A DNA stretch of 64,000 nt from Sporolactobacillus kofuensis (GTDB lineage Bacteria; Bacillota; Bacilli; Bacillales; Sporolactobacillaceae). Under the pieces are notes generated by a model. That model searched no databases. It saw nothing but the letters and a program-made list of their open reading frames with translations, and was not told the DNA's origin. The stretch is taken from the NCBI RefSeq assembly GCF_042660205.1, contig NZ_JBHSTQ010000008.1:89948-153947 (forward strand), given 5' to 3'. Shown piece by piece: positions 45,099 to 52,925 of the stretch; the first letter of the stretch is position 1, and each line of letters begins with the position of its first letter. The translations under genes and the position numbers were made by a program.

Positions 45099-45611
45099 AT
45101 GGAATCAAAGAGGGCTAAGGAATCGCTTTCGATAACATCTGTTCATGTACTGCCGAATGATACAAATAATCACGGAACGTTTTTTGGTGGAAAGTTAATG
45201 ATGTATGTTGACAATATTGCTGCCATAGCGGCAACTAGGCATTCACGAAGCTTGGTTGTTACTGCTTCGATTGATTCTGTTGATTTCCTACAACCCATTT
45301 ACGCTGGATCATCCGTATGTCTTGAGGCTTTTGTTACATGGAGCCATCATACTTCTATGGAGGTTTTTGTTAAAATCATTAATGAACATCTGATAACAGG
45401 AAAACGAGACTTGTGTACCACTTGTTTCCTAACTTTTGTTGCGATTGATGAAAAGGGTAAACCGATCCCCGTTCCAAAGGTGATACCGGAAAGTGAAGAA
45501 GAACATTTGCTTTTCGGAAGTGCAGAAAAACGCTATTTGAACCGAAAGTTAAGAAGGCAAGAAACAAAGAACTTTACAAGTCATTTGACCTTAGCAAAGC
45601 CGTGGGAATAA
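45099..45611 (+). CDS. ykhA: Acyl-CoA thioesterase (hotdog, YkhA-like)
   Basis: A 170-residue hotdog-fold thioesterase. NHGTFFGGKLMMYVDNIAAIAA (in part, near residue 24) is the substrate-pocket helix, with aspartate 38 in place, and ASIDSVDFLQPI follows. It hydrolyses acyl-CoA in the cytosol; chain preference unknown. SD ATGAGGAG precedes ATG 45099. Confidence 0.9.
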   Translation: MESKRAKESLSITSVHVLPNDTNNHGTFFGGKLMMYVDNIAAIAATRHSRSLVVTASIDSVDFLQPIYAGSSVCLEAFVTWSHHTSMEVFVKIINEHLITGKRDLCTTCFLTFVAIDEKGKPIPVPKVIPESEEEHLLFGSAEKRYLNRKLRRQETKNFTSHLTLAKPWE

Positions 45612-45716
45612 TCGTGCCCAGTGTCCACACAAATCACATGAATGTGCATAACATGTAGTGTTGGGTCCAGGGTTCCATGACTCAAAAAAACGACATGTGA
45701 GAGGAAGAGTGACGAC

Positions 45717-45812
45717 ATGGGTGCACCTCACGACGGATTGAACAATAACTTTGCGTTAATCGTTGTTCTGTTCATTTTATTGATTATTGTGGGCACTGCC
45801 TTCTGCTATTAA
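45717..45812 (+). CDS. YjcZ/SscA-family small spore peptide
   Basis: A 31-residue peptide: MGAPHDGLNNNF then the hydrophobic ALIVVLFILLIIVGTAFCY. The FALIVVLFILLIIVG core is the hallmark of the YjcZ family of tiny hydrophobic sporulation peptides, one of which (SscA) affects spore coat assembly in B. subtilis. The usual glycine/tyrosine head is replaced by a short polar one. SD GAGAGGAA is rather far from ATG. A strong terminator follows, supporting a real transcript. Confidence 0.8.
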   Translation: MGAPHDGLNNNFALIVVLFILLIIVGTAFCY

Positions 45813-45845
45813 TAAGTGAGACACATGCTTCGCATGATTGAACAC

Positions 45846-45884
45846 AAAAACACCTGCAGGCTTAACCTGCAGGTGTTTTTATAG
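45846..45884. terminator. Terminator after the YjcZ peptide
   Basis: AAAAACACCTGCAGG pairs perfectly with CCTGCAGGTGTTTTT around CTTAA; usable from both sides, so also by ribU. Confidence 0.95.
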
Positions 45885-45908
45885 TTATTTATTTGTCAGT
45901 GGTGCGAA

Positions 45909-46514
45909 TCAAGCAACCAAGCGTCTTTGGATAAACTGTTTGAGTCGAGTACTTACCGGAATCATGATCAATGTTAGCGCCACACCTTTAAGCAGGTTAA
46001 AAGGCATGATTCCATAGACGATTAGTGTCAATAAACTATGGATACTATGATTTGCAGATTGCGCGATGCCAACAGCCGTATTTACGCTCAGGCCCAGAAA
46101 TAATGCATATCCTGGGAAGATCAAGTAGTAGTTCACCACTGACATAATTAGTGTCATGATCACTGTAGCGGTCACCATACCCGTTACTAGTGAACGAATA
46201 GACGATTTTCTTCTATAGAATCCCCAAGTGACGAGAATAAAAATTGAACCTGCTGTAAAGTTAGCCAATTCACCGATAGGCACAACGGTAAGCGAACCAG
46301 AAAGCAAGACATGCAGAATGTTTTTAATCGCTTCAATAGCAATGCCGGCACCTGGTCCAAGAATGAGTGCGCCGATAATTGCCGGTAAATCACTGAAATC
46401 CATGGTTAGAAAGACCGGAAACATCGGAATTGGAAATGCAATTAACATAATCAAGAAACCAAGAGTAGAAAGCAACGAGATCAAAACCAATTTCTTTAAT
46501 GATAAAGTCTTCAA
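45909..46514 (-). CDS. ribU: Riboflavin ECF transporter S component RibU
   Basis: A 201-residue membrane protein with six hydrophobic segments. FPIPMFPVFLTMDFSDLPAIIGA and NILHVLLSG are conserved in RibU. It binds riboflavin and works with a shared energising module (EcfA, EcfA', EcfT) that is not in this window. An FMN riboswitch and terminator upstream confirm the vitamin. Start ATG 46514 follows a GGGGG SD. Confidence 0.94.
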   Translation of the reverse strand: MKTLSLKKLVLISLLSTLGFLIMLIAFPIPMFPVFLTMDFSDLPAIIGALILGPGAGIAIEAIKNILHVLLSGSLTVVPIGELANFTAGSIFILVTWGFYRRKSSIRSLVTGMVTATVIMTLIMSVVNYYLIFPGYALFLGLSVNTAVGIAQSANHSIHSLLTLIVYGIMPFNLLKGVALTLIMIPVSTRLKQFIQRRLVA

Positions 46515-46639
46515 ACAATTACCCCCATAAGATATATAGTATTGGGGATCATGTACAGCGTTTTAAAGTGACTTGAGTCATAAAATTGTGATACAGACAT
46601 CACTTCATGCACATAATGGACATTATTTTCATCGGACAT

Positions 46640-46674
46640 CAAAAAGCCCAAAGGAGCGTTCCTTTGGGCTAAAA
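46640..46674 (-). terminator. Riboswitch-controlled terminator before ribU
   Basis: On the minus strand AGCCCAAAGGA pairs with TCCTTTGGGCT around ACGC and is followed by TTTTT. It sits between the FMN aptamer and ribU and is the OFF hairpin. Confidence 0.9.
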
Positions 46675-46730
46675 TCAGCGCAATAATAGCGCAATGAAAA
46701 CTATGCGCAGAAAAAATAGACGCTAATACA

Positions 46731-46862
46731 TCATCCTTCTTCCATCCAGACTTTACTGTCGGTTCCGGTTTCTCACCGGATCTGCCTTTCGGCTTGCGGA
46801 CTCTGGTAACAATCTAACCAATACCGCCGGTCGGGAATTTCACCCTGCCCTGAAGGAACTTC
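46731..46862 (-). ncRNA. FMN riboswitch (RFN element)
   Basis: On the minus strand the conserved RFN blocks appear in order: CAGGGTGAAATTCCCGACC, GGCGGTA, AGCCGAAAGGC, GATCCGGTGAGAAACCGG, CCGACAGT and AGTCTGGATG-GAAGAAGGAT. FMN binding is expected to favour the downstream terminator and switch off ribU. Confidence 0.97.
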
Positions 46863-46936
46863 ATATTCAATTGACAAAGTCATTATATAACAATTTAAAG
46901 AACACAACAACATTTTAACTTCATTATCGAACATAA

Positions 46937-47851
46937 TTAAATGAAATAATCAAGTACCAACCCTAGCGATAAAAGGATACCAAATAATGTTTGCAGCTGT
47001 GCTGTTGCTTTCATAGCCGGCATGAGTTGAATGGCTTTTGTTTTATTTCGAAATAATTTAGTTGCTTGAATGGCTTTAGGTAAACTGGCAAAGACGATCA
47101 GAAGCCATGCGGATTCAACACCAAACAGCATCAGAGCAATTATCCAAACATAGGAGAAGGCGAAAATTCCGGCAAGTAGAATAATAGACTTTGGACGTCC
47201 AAGCAAGATCGGTAAAGTACGGCGACCTTTTTCCTTATCACCGGTTAAATCACGAATATTATTGGCCATATTAATGCCGCCAACCAATAAACCAATTGGA
47301 ATAGAGATGAGTATACAGTTCAAACTCAGTGTCTCGGTTTGGATATAGAATGAGATCCAAATAATGAATACACCCATGAATAAACCCGAAACCAATTCGC
47401 CAAAAGGTGTGTAGGCAATCGGGTACGGACCGCCGGAATAAAGATAGCCGGTGAGAATACAAATCAGTCCGGCAAGAGCAATCCACCAGCTGCTGATTGC
47501 ACAGATGTATACACCGATGAGCATCGCTGCAAAACAGAGCGCAAAGGCTAGACGAAGGATCGTTTTCGGATGAAAGCCATCCCGAACAATACTTCCGCCA
47601 ATTCCTATGGAATCTTGATTATCAAGTCCTCTTTTAAAGTCAAAGTACTCATTGAATAAATTGGTGGCAATTTGGATGAGCATCGACGCGATCATCATTG
47701 CGGCGAATAACGTGACATTAGGTGTTTTTAGTGGTAAAACAAGTGCAGTACCCAGTGCCACCGGCACAAAAGATGCAGAAAGTGTGTGTGGGCGCATCAT
47801 CTTCCACCACTTCATCAGACCAGTATTTTTTTCTGGTTTTATTTCCCCCAT
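46937..47851 (-). CDS. menA: 1,4-dihydroxy-2-naphthoate polyprenyltransferase MenA
   Basis: A UbiA-superfamily membrane prenyltransferase of the menaquinone pathway, about 304 residues. First Asp-rich motif NLFNEYFDFKRGLD (near residue 60) and second NNIRDLTGDKEKGRRTLP (near 195), with eight to nine helices. ATG 47851 follows GGGAGAG and fits the usual length. The frame is open to ATG 47947, which would add 32 unusual residues with poor SD support. Confidence 0.92.
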   Translation of the reverse strand: MGEIKPEKNTGLMKWWKMMRPHTLSASFVPVALGTALVLPLKTPNVTLFAAMMIASMLIQIATNLFNEYFDFKRGLDNQDSIGIGGSIVRDGFHPKTILRLAFALCFAAMLIGVYICAISSWWIALAGLICILTGYLYSGGPYPIAYTPFGELVSGLFMGVFIIWISFYIQTETLSLNCILISIPIGLLVGGINMANNIRDLTGDKEKGRRTLPILLGRPKSIILLAGIFAFSYVWIIALMLFGVESAWLLIVFASLPKAIQATKLFRNKTKAIQLMPAMKATAQLQTLFGILLSLGLVLDYFI

Positions 47852-48026
47852 TTTATCTCTCTCCCATTTCAAAATATGCTGAAGAACTTGTTCAAAATCA
47901 TAGTTTCTTAGATTTTGTTTTGTTAAAATCTGCTGTTTTTTTTCCATTGTTTCTTACCAGGTGTTGCTTGACGCGCGCACCGAGCCTCTTCATACAAGTT
48001 AAGATCTACGGAGTCTCGCTGGAACC

Positions 48027-48049
48027 AATCAACAGGAACGGTTCTGCAG
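48027..48049 (+). repeat. Dispersed repeat core (copy B)
   Basis: Carries AATCAAC, GGAACGGTTC and TGCAG blocks that match the inverted copy at 32766-32787 with one inserted base and one substitution. The surrounding 47.95-48.27 kb stretch has no supported gene. Confidence 0.5.
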
Positions 48050-48309
48050 GCGCACACATTGCCATTTGGTCAGAAAAACAAACACCATTAAATTTAATCA
48101 GAGCCTAGATTTTACAAGAACAATTGTCATGAATTCGACATGATTTTCATTCTCAGTGTATGGAATTCATGTTCCTGTGTCAATAAAATCTAATTGGTAA
48201 ATGTAATTAAAGAACTTGAAGGTATTATTATGGGATTTTAATCTGGGATTCAATAAGGGGGAATGAGTGTATGGAAGATGCAGTAATGAACGTTGCTTTT
48301 TTGCGGGGG

Positions 48310-48585
48310 TTATTGAACGGTTTGTTGATTTTCGTTGATCGCAGAAGAAGATTGAGGGAATCGCGTATTCAATAAACTCCTCAGAGTATGACATTCTGTG
48401 CCCGTGAGAGTAATTCCGCGTCCCATCTTCTTCTTATCAGGAGCCCAGCTTCGAATATCATACTTTGCTTCGCGAGCATTCCAACTGACAAGATTAAGTT
48501 CTTTAGTCCAGCCACTATTCTCGGTTGCGAGTACACCAAAATGCTCGACAATGTTAAAACTTACGTCTGAATGAGAATCTGCCAT
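48310..48585 (-). CDS. PC4/p15-type ssDNA-binding protein (YdbC-like)
   Basis: A 91-residue protein matching the YdbC/PC4 transcriptional co-activator family: FNIVEHFGVLATENSGWTKELNLVSW, KYDIRSWAPDKKKMGRGITLT in blocks. Homologues dimerise and bind single-stranded DNA. SD GAGGTGA precedes ATG 48585. The promoter carries two GAAC-N4-GTTY sites, suggesting SOS control. A small open frame on the opposite strand (48271-48375) overlaps its 3' end but is not supported. Confidence 0.88.
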   Translation of the reverse strand: MADSHSDVSFNIVEHFGVLATENSGWTKELNLVSWNAREAKYDIRSWAPDKKKMGRGITLTGTECHTLRSLLNTRFPQSSSAINENQQTVQ

Positions 48586-48612
48586 ACATAGATCACCTCA
48601 AGTATTTTATTT

Positions 48613-48660
48613 GAACAAATGTTCTGATAATAGTTTATAAGCAAACAAACGTTCTGTCAA
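48613..48660 (-). promoter_or_regulatory. Promoter with two LexA-like boxes
   Basis: On the minus strand TTGACA (48660-48655) and TAAACT (48637-48632) are 17 bases apart. GAACGTTTGTTT (48654-48643) fills the spacer, and GAACATTTGTTC (48624-48613), a perfect GAAC-N4-GTTC dyad, lies just downstream of the -10. Both resemble the Bacillus LexA site CGAACRNRYGTTYG. Confidence 0.65.
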
Positions 48661-48946
48661 TACTTGGATTGATAAATGACTGAGTACAAAAGACTATTGC
48701 TCCCAAATCGTTGTCTGTGTAAAAAGTTTCTCGAGTGGATGATATTCTGAACGACAGAATAGATTGAGAATGTGTAGTTCGAGACGCCTGCGAGACTGTA
48801 CCTGATGATTGCGATCCCACAGATACTCGCTTGTATGCGCAGGCTCACAGATCGCCCATGGCAAGTGAACGTCAAAAACCCCCAACCGCGAAAAGGTTAA
48901 CACATACCCAATAGTCACAAATTTGCTATACTTTCTAAGTACAAAC

Positions 48947-48960
48947 TTAACAGATGTTCG
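48947..48960 (+). promoter_or_regulatory. Weak LexA-like site before the NUDIX gene
   Basis: TTAACAGATGTTCG has an intact right half but TAAC in place of GAAC. It lies between a TATACT -10 (about 48926-48931) and the SD. Confidence 0.3.
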
Positions 48961-48974
48961 ACGAGGTGGGGAAT

Positions 48975-49469
48975 ATGCTTAAGTATACGTTAGCTTTATT
49001 AAGATACGGTCATAAAATCCTGATGATTAATCGTCAAAAATCGCCTTGGCAAGGTGCATGGAACGGTGTCGGTGGTAAACTTGAAATAGATGAATCACCA
49101 AAAGAATGTGTGATTCGCGAGATTTGGGAGGAAACTGGAATTCGATTGGAACGTCCGCTATTTCGAGGGATTGTTACATGGAATTCGGATCGAGAACCCA
49201 TTCAAGGAATGTATCTTTATGTCGCAAACTTACAATCTGAGGATCTGATCAATTTACCTAGGGAAACACGTGAAGGAATTCTAGCGCTTAAAGAAATTTC
49301 TTGGATTCTTGCTGAAGAAAATTATGGAACGGTGCCTACTTTGCGCATTTTTATGAAGGATGCGATTGAAAATTTGACTGCTGATCCTGCTGACTATCAC
49401 TGCGTATTCGACGGCGAACGTTTGATCCATACGGAAATGCGTCGGATACCTGAGTACATCCTGCGTTAA
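48975..49469 (+). CDS. NUDIX hydrolase (8-oxo-dGTP diphosphatase type)
   Basis: A 164-residue NUDIX protein. The box is GGKLEIDESPKECVIREIWEETGI in blocks GGKLEIDE and REIWEETGI (near residues 33-56), with all the expected glutamates. The MutT-type N-terminus (MLKYTLALLRYGHKILMINR) suggests cleaning of oxidised nucleotides, but other substrates are possible. ATG 48975 follows GAGGTGGGG. Its stop shares a TTAA with the opposing gene. Confidence 0.85.
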   Translation: MLKYTLALLRYGHKILMINRQKSPWQGAWNGVGGKLEIDESPKECVIREIWEETGIRLERPLFRGIVTWNSDREPIQGMYLYVANLQSEDLINLPRETREGILALKEISWILAEENYGTVPTLRIFMKDAIENLTADPADYHCVFDGERLIHTEMRRIPEYILR

Positions 49470-49738
49470 GGGAGAAGAAACAAAATCAAAAGCATCAGAC
49501 AGGCAACAATGCCCAGATAATAGAGGATCATAAAATCTGCTCCCATCATTACGGTTAGCATAGGTGCTAAAAAAGAATACACGCCTGCAAATAAGAACAT
49601 AATACCTAATGCAATCAAAAAACGTTGGGGACGCTTTATATAGTGCGCGATTTTCAATAACAACAACTTTTTACTTAACAAGATCAGAATAAATCCGCAT
49701 ACAAACAAAAAACTACCTAAAATAGTCCACAGATGCAT
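49466..49738 (-). CDS. Small membrane protein of unknown function
   Basis: A 90-residue protein with three hydrophobic segments (about 5-25, 38-60 and 66-89). I do not recognise the family. It converges with the NUDIX gene and overlaps it by four bases. SD AAAGGTTG is weak. The uniform hydrophobicity favours a real membrane protein over a shadow frame. Confidence 0.6.
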   Translation of the reverse strand: MHLWTILGSFLFVCGFILILLSKKLLLLKIAHYIKRPQRFLIALGIMFLFAGVYSFLAPMLTVMMGADFMILYYLGIVACLMLLILFLLP

Positions 49739-49836
49739 AGATGTACATCAACCTTTCTTTGATCAAGCACATTCTTCATTATACATAAGTGAAATCAAAA
49801 GTGGTGAATCGCCAAAATATTTAGTACATGGGTGAC

Positions 49837-49873
49837 GAAAAAAGCTCGCGACACAATTTGTCGTGAGCTTTTT
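49837..49873 (-). terminator. Terminator of mscL
   Basis: On the minus strand AAAAAGCTCACGACA pairs with TGTCGCGAGCTTTTTT. Confidence 0.9.
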
Positions 49874-49875
49874 GA

Positions 49876-50343
49876 TTAGTGTGCATGCACAGGTTTTTGT
49901 TGTTCTGCATCAGGAAGATCTGAGGTACAGTGTGCGCATTTGGTGGCGTTAATCGGTATTGAAGACAAACAATAGGGACAAGTCTTTGTTGAAGGCGCAT
50001 CCGCTTTTCTTGGTGTTATCCTATTCAATGCTTTAACGGCAAAGAAAATGACAATGGAAATGATCAGAAAATTGATGATGTAATTAATAAAGAGGCCGTA
50101 ATTGATGGTTGGTGCACCTGCTTTTTGTGCGGCGCTTAAACTGCTGTAGTCATGCCCTGATAAATTTAAGTAAAGATTGCTGAAATCAACTTGTCCAAGA
50201 ATTAAGCCGATCGGCGGCATGATAATATCCTTGACCAGAGAATTGACGATTTGTCCGAACGCTGCGCCAATGATGACCGCTATGGCAAGATCAATCACAT
50301 TTCCGCGGGCAAGAAACTTTTTAAATTCGTTGACTGTTTTCAC
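49876..50343 (-). CDS. mscL: Large-conductance mechanosensitive channel with C-terminal zinc ribbon
   Basis: A 155-residue MscL. FKKFLARGNVIDLAIAVIIGAAFG covers the N-helix and pore TM1; IIMPPIG and the second helix (about 83-103) follow. Residues 122-139 add an uncommon tail with C122, C125, C136 and C139 (CPYC and CAHC), a small zinc ribbon in the cytosolic part. The channel opens under hypo-osmotic stress. GTG 50343 is six bases after AGGAGG; upstream ATG codons in the frame overlap the SD. Confidence 0.93.
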   Translation of the reverse strand: MKTVNEFKKFLARGNVIDLAIAVIIGAAFGQIVNSLVKDIIMPPIGLILGQVDFSNLYLNLSGHDYSSLSAAQKAGAPTINYGLFINYIINFLIISIVIFFAVKALNRITPRKADAPSTKTCPYCLSSIPINATKCAHCTSDLPDAEQQKPVHAH

Positions 50344-50484
50344 GAGCATCCTCCTACTCATCATGATTATGACTAATAAAAATATTAGCATTTTCGACTA
50401 ATTTTTTAAAGGCAGAATGATTAGCCAAACGATTTGAGTAAAAAAAAACATTCGGTACATCCTATGGTTAGGAGGATGATTCGG

Positions 50485-51039
50485 TTGAAAAATGGAAAAC
50501 TGATCTACCTTATCTGCGGAATACTTGTGCTGGCTATGGTGACCTATGTACACCATCCTGAGATGAGTGTACGCGCCAAGGATAGTAAGAGCGAGCGACT
50601 GATTGTTTCATTGATTAATGCTAAAAACGAAGAGATGGGTACTGCGGTGTTAACAGAAACACCAAGAGGTGTGCGGATTGAATTGGAGGCGGAAGGTCTG
50701 AAGCCAGGGATTCATGCCATTCACTTTCATGAATACGGGGTCTGCACACCGCCTGACTTTATGTCGGCTGGCGCGCACTTCAATCCGGAGCACAAGCATC
50801 ACGGATTAAAAAATCCGCAGGGTCCGCATGCAGGTGATATGCCCAATATTTTTGCGGATAGTCACGGGCATGTGAAGACGATAATCTTTGATCCGCTGGT
50901 TACCCTTCAAGAAGGAAAAGCGAATTCGCTTCGGGACGCGGACGGCTCTGCACTGATCATCCATGAAAAAGGGGATGATCAGATGACGGATCCATCCGGC
51001 CAATCCGGAGAACGTATCCTCTGCGGTGTCATAAAATAA
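50485..51039 (+). CDS. yojM: Cu/Zn superoxide dismutase-family protein (YojM-like)
   Basis: A membrane-anchored or secreted SOD-fold protein, about 184 residues. An N-terminal hydrophobic helix (about 5-23) precedes the domain. All expected metal ligands seem to be present: IHFHEYG, GAHFNP, KHHG, HAGD and IIHEKGDD. Two cysteines (GVCTPP and ILCGVI) can form the structural disulfide. TTG 50485 is nine bases from AGGAGG; the frame is open further upstream. Confidence 0.85.
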   Translation: MKNGKLIYLICGILVLAMVTYVHHPEMSVRAKDSKSERLIVSLINAKNEEMGTAVLTETPRGVRIELEAEGLKPGIHAIHFHEYGVCTPPDFMSAGAHFNPEHKHHGLKNPQGPHAGDMPNIFADSHGHVKTIIFDPLVTLQEGKANSLRDADGSALIIHEKGDDQMTDPSGQSGERILCGVIK

Positions 51040-51047
51040 ACATACAA

Positions 51048-51093
51048 AAAGCCGGAGCACATGGTTCAGATCATGTCCTCCGGCGATTTTTAA
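51048..51093. terminator. Convergent terminator between the SOD gene and fabL
   Basis: GCCGGAG(C)ACATG pairs with CATGT(C)CTCCGGC; T-tract on the plus side, A-tract on the other. Confidence 0.85.
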
Positions 51094-51110
51094 TTTAAAG
51101 GAATTTTGAC

Positions 51111-51866
51111 TTACTCAGCAAGCAGTGAAAGCCCGCCGTCTACTGTAATCGTTTGTCCACGAATCATGAATGCTGCGGGTGTGCAGAGGAAATAGACAGC
51201 TTCTGCAAGATCTTCCGGTTTAACGATCCGTCCTGCTGGGTTATGCTTTGCCGCTTGTTCAAGTAATTCTTCACGATTCGGAAAATGTTTGAGCGCATCG
51301 GTATCAACAGCGCCTCCGGACACGGTATTTACGGTAATATTCATCGGTGCAAGCGCAACAGCTAGGTAGCGTGTTATGGACTCAACTGCTGCCTTTGACA
51401 CGCCGACAACAACATAATTTGGTAGTGCGCGAACAGCACCAAGACTGGACAATGCGACGATATGGCCGCCGCCTGTCTTATTCATTAATTTTGCCGCACG
51501 TTGTGAAGCAAATAAGTATGCTTTTGCATTAATGTCCTGGGTCCAATCCCAATGTTTTTCTTGAATATCCATGAGTGGACGTTGAACGCCTGATGCAGCA
51601 TTGCTGATAAATGCATCAAGTCTTCCAAAGGCTGTTTCCACGGTTTCAAACAATTGATCAATCTGGTCGAGTGCCCCAACGTTTGCTTTTACAATTTTGA
51701 CTTGTACGTCATATTTATTTTCAATATCTTGCTTTGTTTGTTCCGCGTTCGTACTTTTTCGTGCATAATTCAAGACGAGATTGTATCCATTTTGTGCGAA
51801 CTTTTCAGCAATGGCTTTGCCGATGCCGCGTGTCCCGCCGGTAATTAGAGCTACTTTAGTTTCCAT
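51111..51866 (-). CDS. fabL: Enoyl-ACP reductase III FabL
   Basis: A 251-residue short-chain dehydrogenase. NADPH-binding TGGTRGIGKA (residues 9-18), NAASGVQRP, the catalytic SSLGAVRALPNYVVVGVSKAA region with Tyr and Lys (near 150-160), and VSGGAVDTDALKHFPNREELL, which is characteristic of FabL. It reduces enoyl-ACP in fatty acid elongation and is less triclosan-sensitive than FabI in Bacillus. SD AAGGAGA precedes ATG. Confidence 0.93.
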   Translation of the reverse strand: METKVALITGGTRGIGKAIAEKFAQNGYNLVLNYARKSTNAEQTKQDIENKYDVQVKIVKANVGALDQIDQLFETVETAFGRLDAFISNAASGVQRPLMDIQEKHWDWTQDINAKAYLFASQRAAKLMNKTGGGHIVALSSLGAVRALPNYVVVGVSKAAVESITRYLAVALAPMNITVNTVSGGAVDTDALKHFPNREELLEQAAKHNPAGRIVKPEDLAEAVYFLCTPAAFMIRGQTITVDGGLSLLAE

Positions 51867-52048
51867 AATAATCTCCTTTTAATAAGTGCAGATTCCGATA
51901 GTAAAGACAAACTGAACTCAGTATAGCAAAATGTTCAAAAAAATGACAAGAAAAGCAAACGAAAGGCTTGGCGTTGATTCGATGATCTTTTGGGTAAAAT
52001 AGGGTAAGATAATTTAATAAAGCTTTTCAATTGAAGGGAGTGTGTCCC

Positions 52049-52366
52049 ATGATCATTGTCTATTTAAGTTTCGTTCTTGTTGTGATTTCTTTGGTTGCAT
52101 TTGCAGCTTCCGTTAGGAATACGTTAAAACTTATGAATGGGTCATTAGCAAAAATTTCGAAAACCAGTGCAACAATGACGCGTCAATCAAAAAAAATCAT
52201 GCATGAAAAGGATGAATTGACGCGTAATCTCACCATGATCCAGCAGGACATGACCAAGAAAAAAGATACGATTCAAGAAACCATCCGTGAAGTCAATGAT
52301 TCGGCTTTGCATGCTCAAGTTGCATGGTACAAGGGAAAAGCAATTTTCAAAAGACAAACGGATTAA
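52049..52366 (+). CDS. DUF948-type membrane-anchored protein
   Basis: A 105-residue protein with one N-terminal helix (about 3-25) and a long helical tail (TLKLMNGSLAKISKTSATMTRQSKKIM) resembling DUF948/YtxG proteins. These are stress-linked in Bacillus, with no firm function. ATG 52049 is the likely start after GAAGGGAG. Its stop shares TTAA with the OsmC gene. Confidence 0.65.
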   Translation: MIIVYLSFVLVVISLVAFAASVRNTLKLMNGSLAKISKTSATMTRQSKKIMHEKDELTRNLTMIQQDMTKKKDTIQETIREVNDSALHAQVAWYKGKAIFKRQTD

Positions 52367-52809
52367 TCGTTCGTAACAAACTTTGGATTTACAGTTACCT
52401 GTACATTTCCTTTGACAGCTTTAGCAATGACACAGTCTCTCTCTGCAAGCGTAATGCAGGTTAAGAGTTTTCTTTCTAATGGTTCTGTTAGCGGATCAGC
52501 TAAATAGATGATCGGAAAATGGGTGACTTTTTCAAAATGAAGGCCACCTTTTTTCGTCACGACCGCCTTTGTTCGAATTTCGATATGGTCATAACCGATT
52601 GCTTCTTTTTTCAGACGAATGCCCAGTGTGATCAAATAGCAAGAGGCAAGCGCACTGATTAATAATTCATCCGGATTTGTGCCGACACCTTTGCCTGACA
52701 TAGAGGTATCCACGGAAATTGTTGTGCTCAGTCCGTTGGTTTCAACTTTTCCTTCCCCATCCCAAGAGCCTTCCCAGTCACCGTTTAATTCAAAATGATA
52801 ATCCGTCAT
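52363..52809 (-). CDS. OsmC-family peroxiredoxin-like protein
   Basis: A 148-residue OsmC/Ohr-fold protein. NPDELLISALASCYLITL (near residue 45-62) holds the first redox cysteine, and ERDCVIAKAVKG near residue 128 the second. It likely reduces organic hydroperoxides with a thiol partner. ATG 52809 lies after GGGTGA; GTG 52821 is an alternative. It is convergent with the DUF948 gene. Confidence 0.85.
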   Translation of the reverse strand: MTDYHFELNGDWEGSWDGEGKVETNGLSTTISVDTSMSGKGVGTNPDELLISALASCYLITLGIRLKKEAIGYDHIEIRTKAVVTKKGGLHFEKVTHFPIIYLADPLTEPLERKLLTCITLAERDCVIAKAVKGNVQVTVNPKFVTND

Positions 52810-52925
52810 AATGTCACCCACTTAGGTATATATAGGAAAAAAGGACTTGCGTTCCTTTAAAATTATCGTAGCATAATTTATGTGAAGCGCAATCCAATAG
52901 GGGTTATCTAAGGGGGGAGTGAAAA

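Noticed and set aside
48271..48375. 34-codon plus-strand frame MEDAVMNVAFLRG...
   Set aside because: It has an SD-like GGGGG but overlaps the PC4-like gene antisense and shows no conservation that I can judge.
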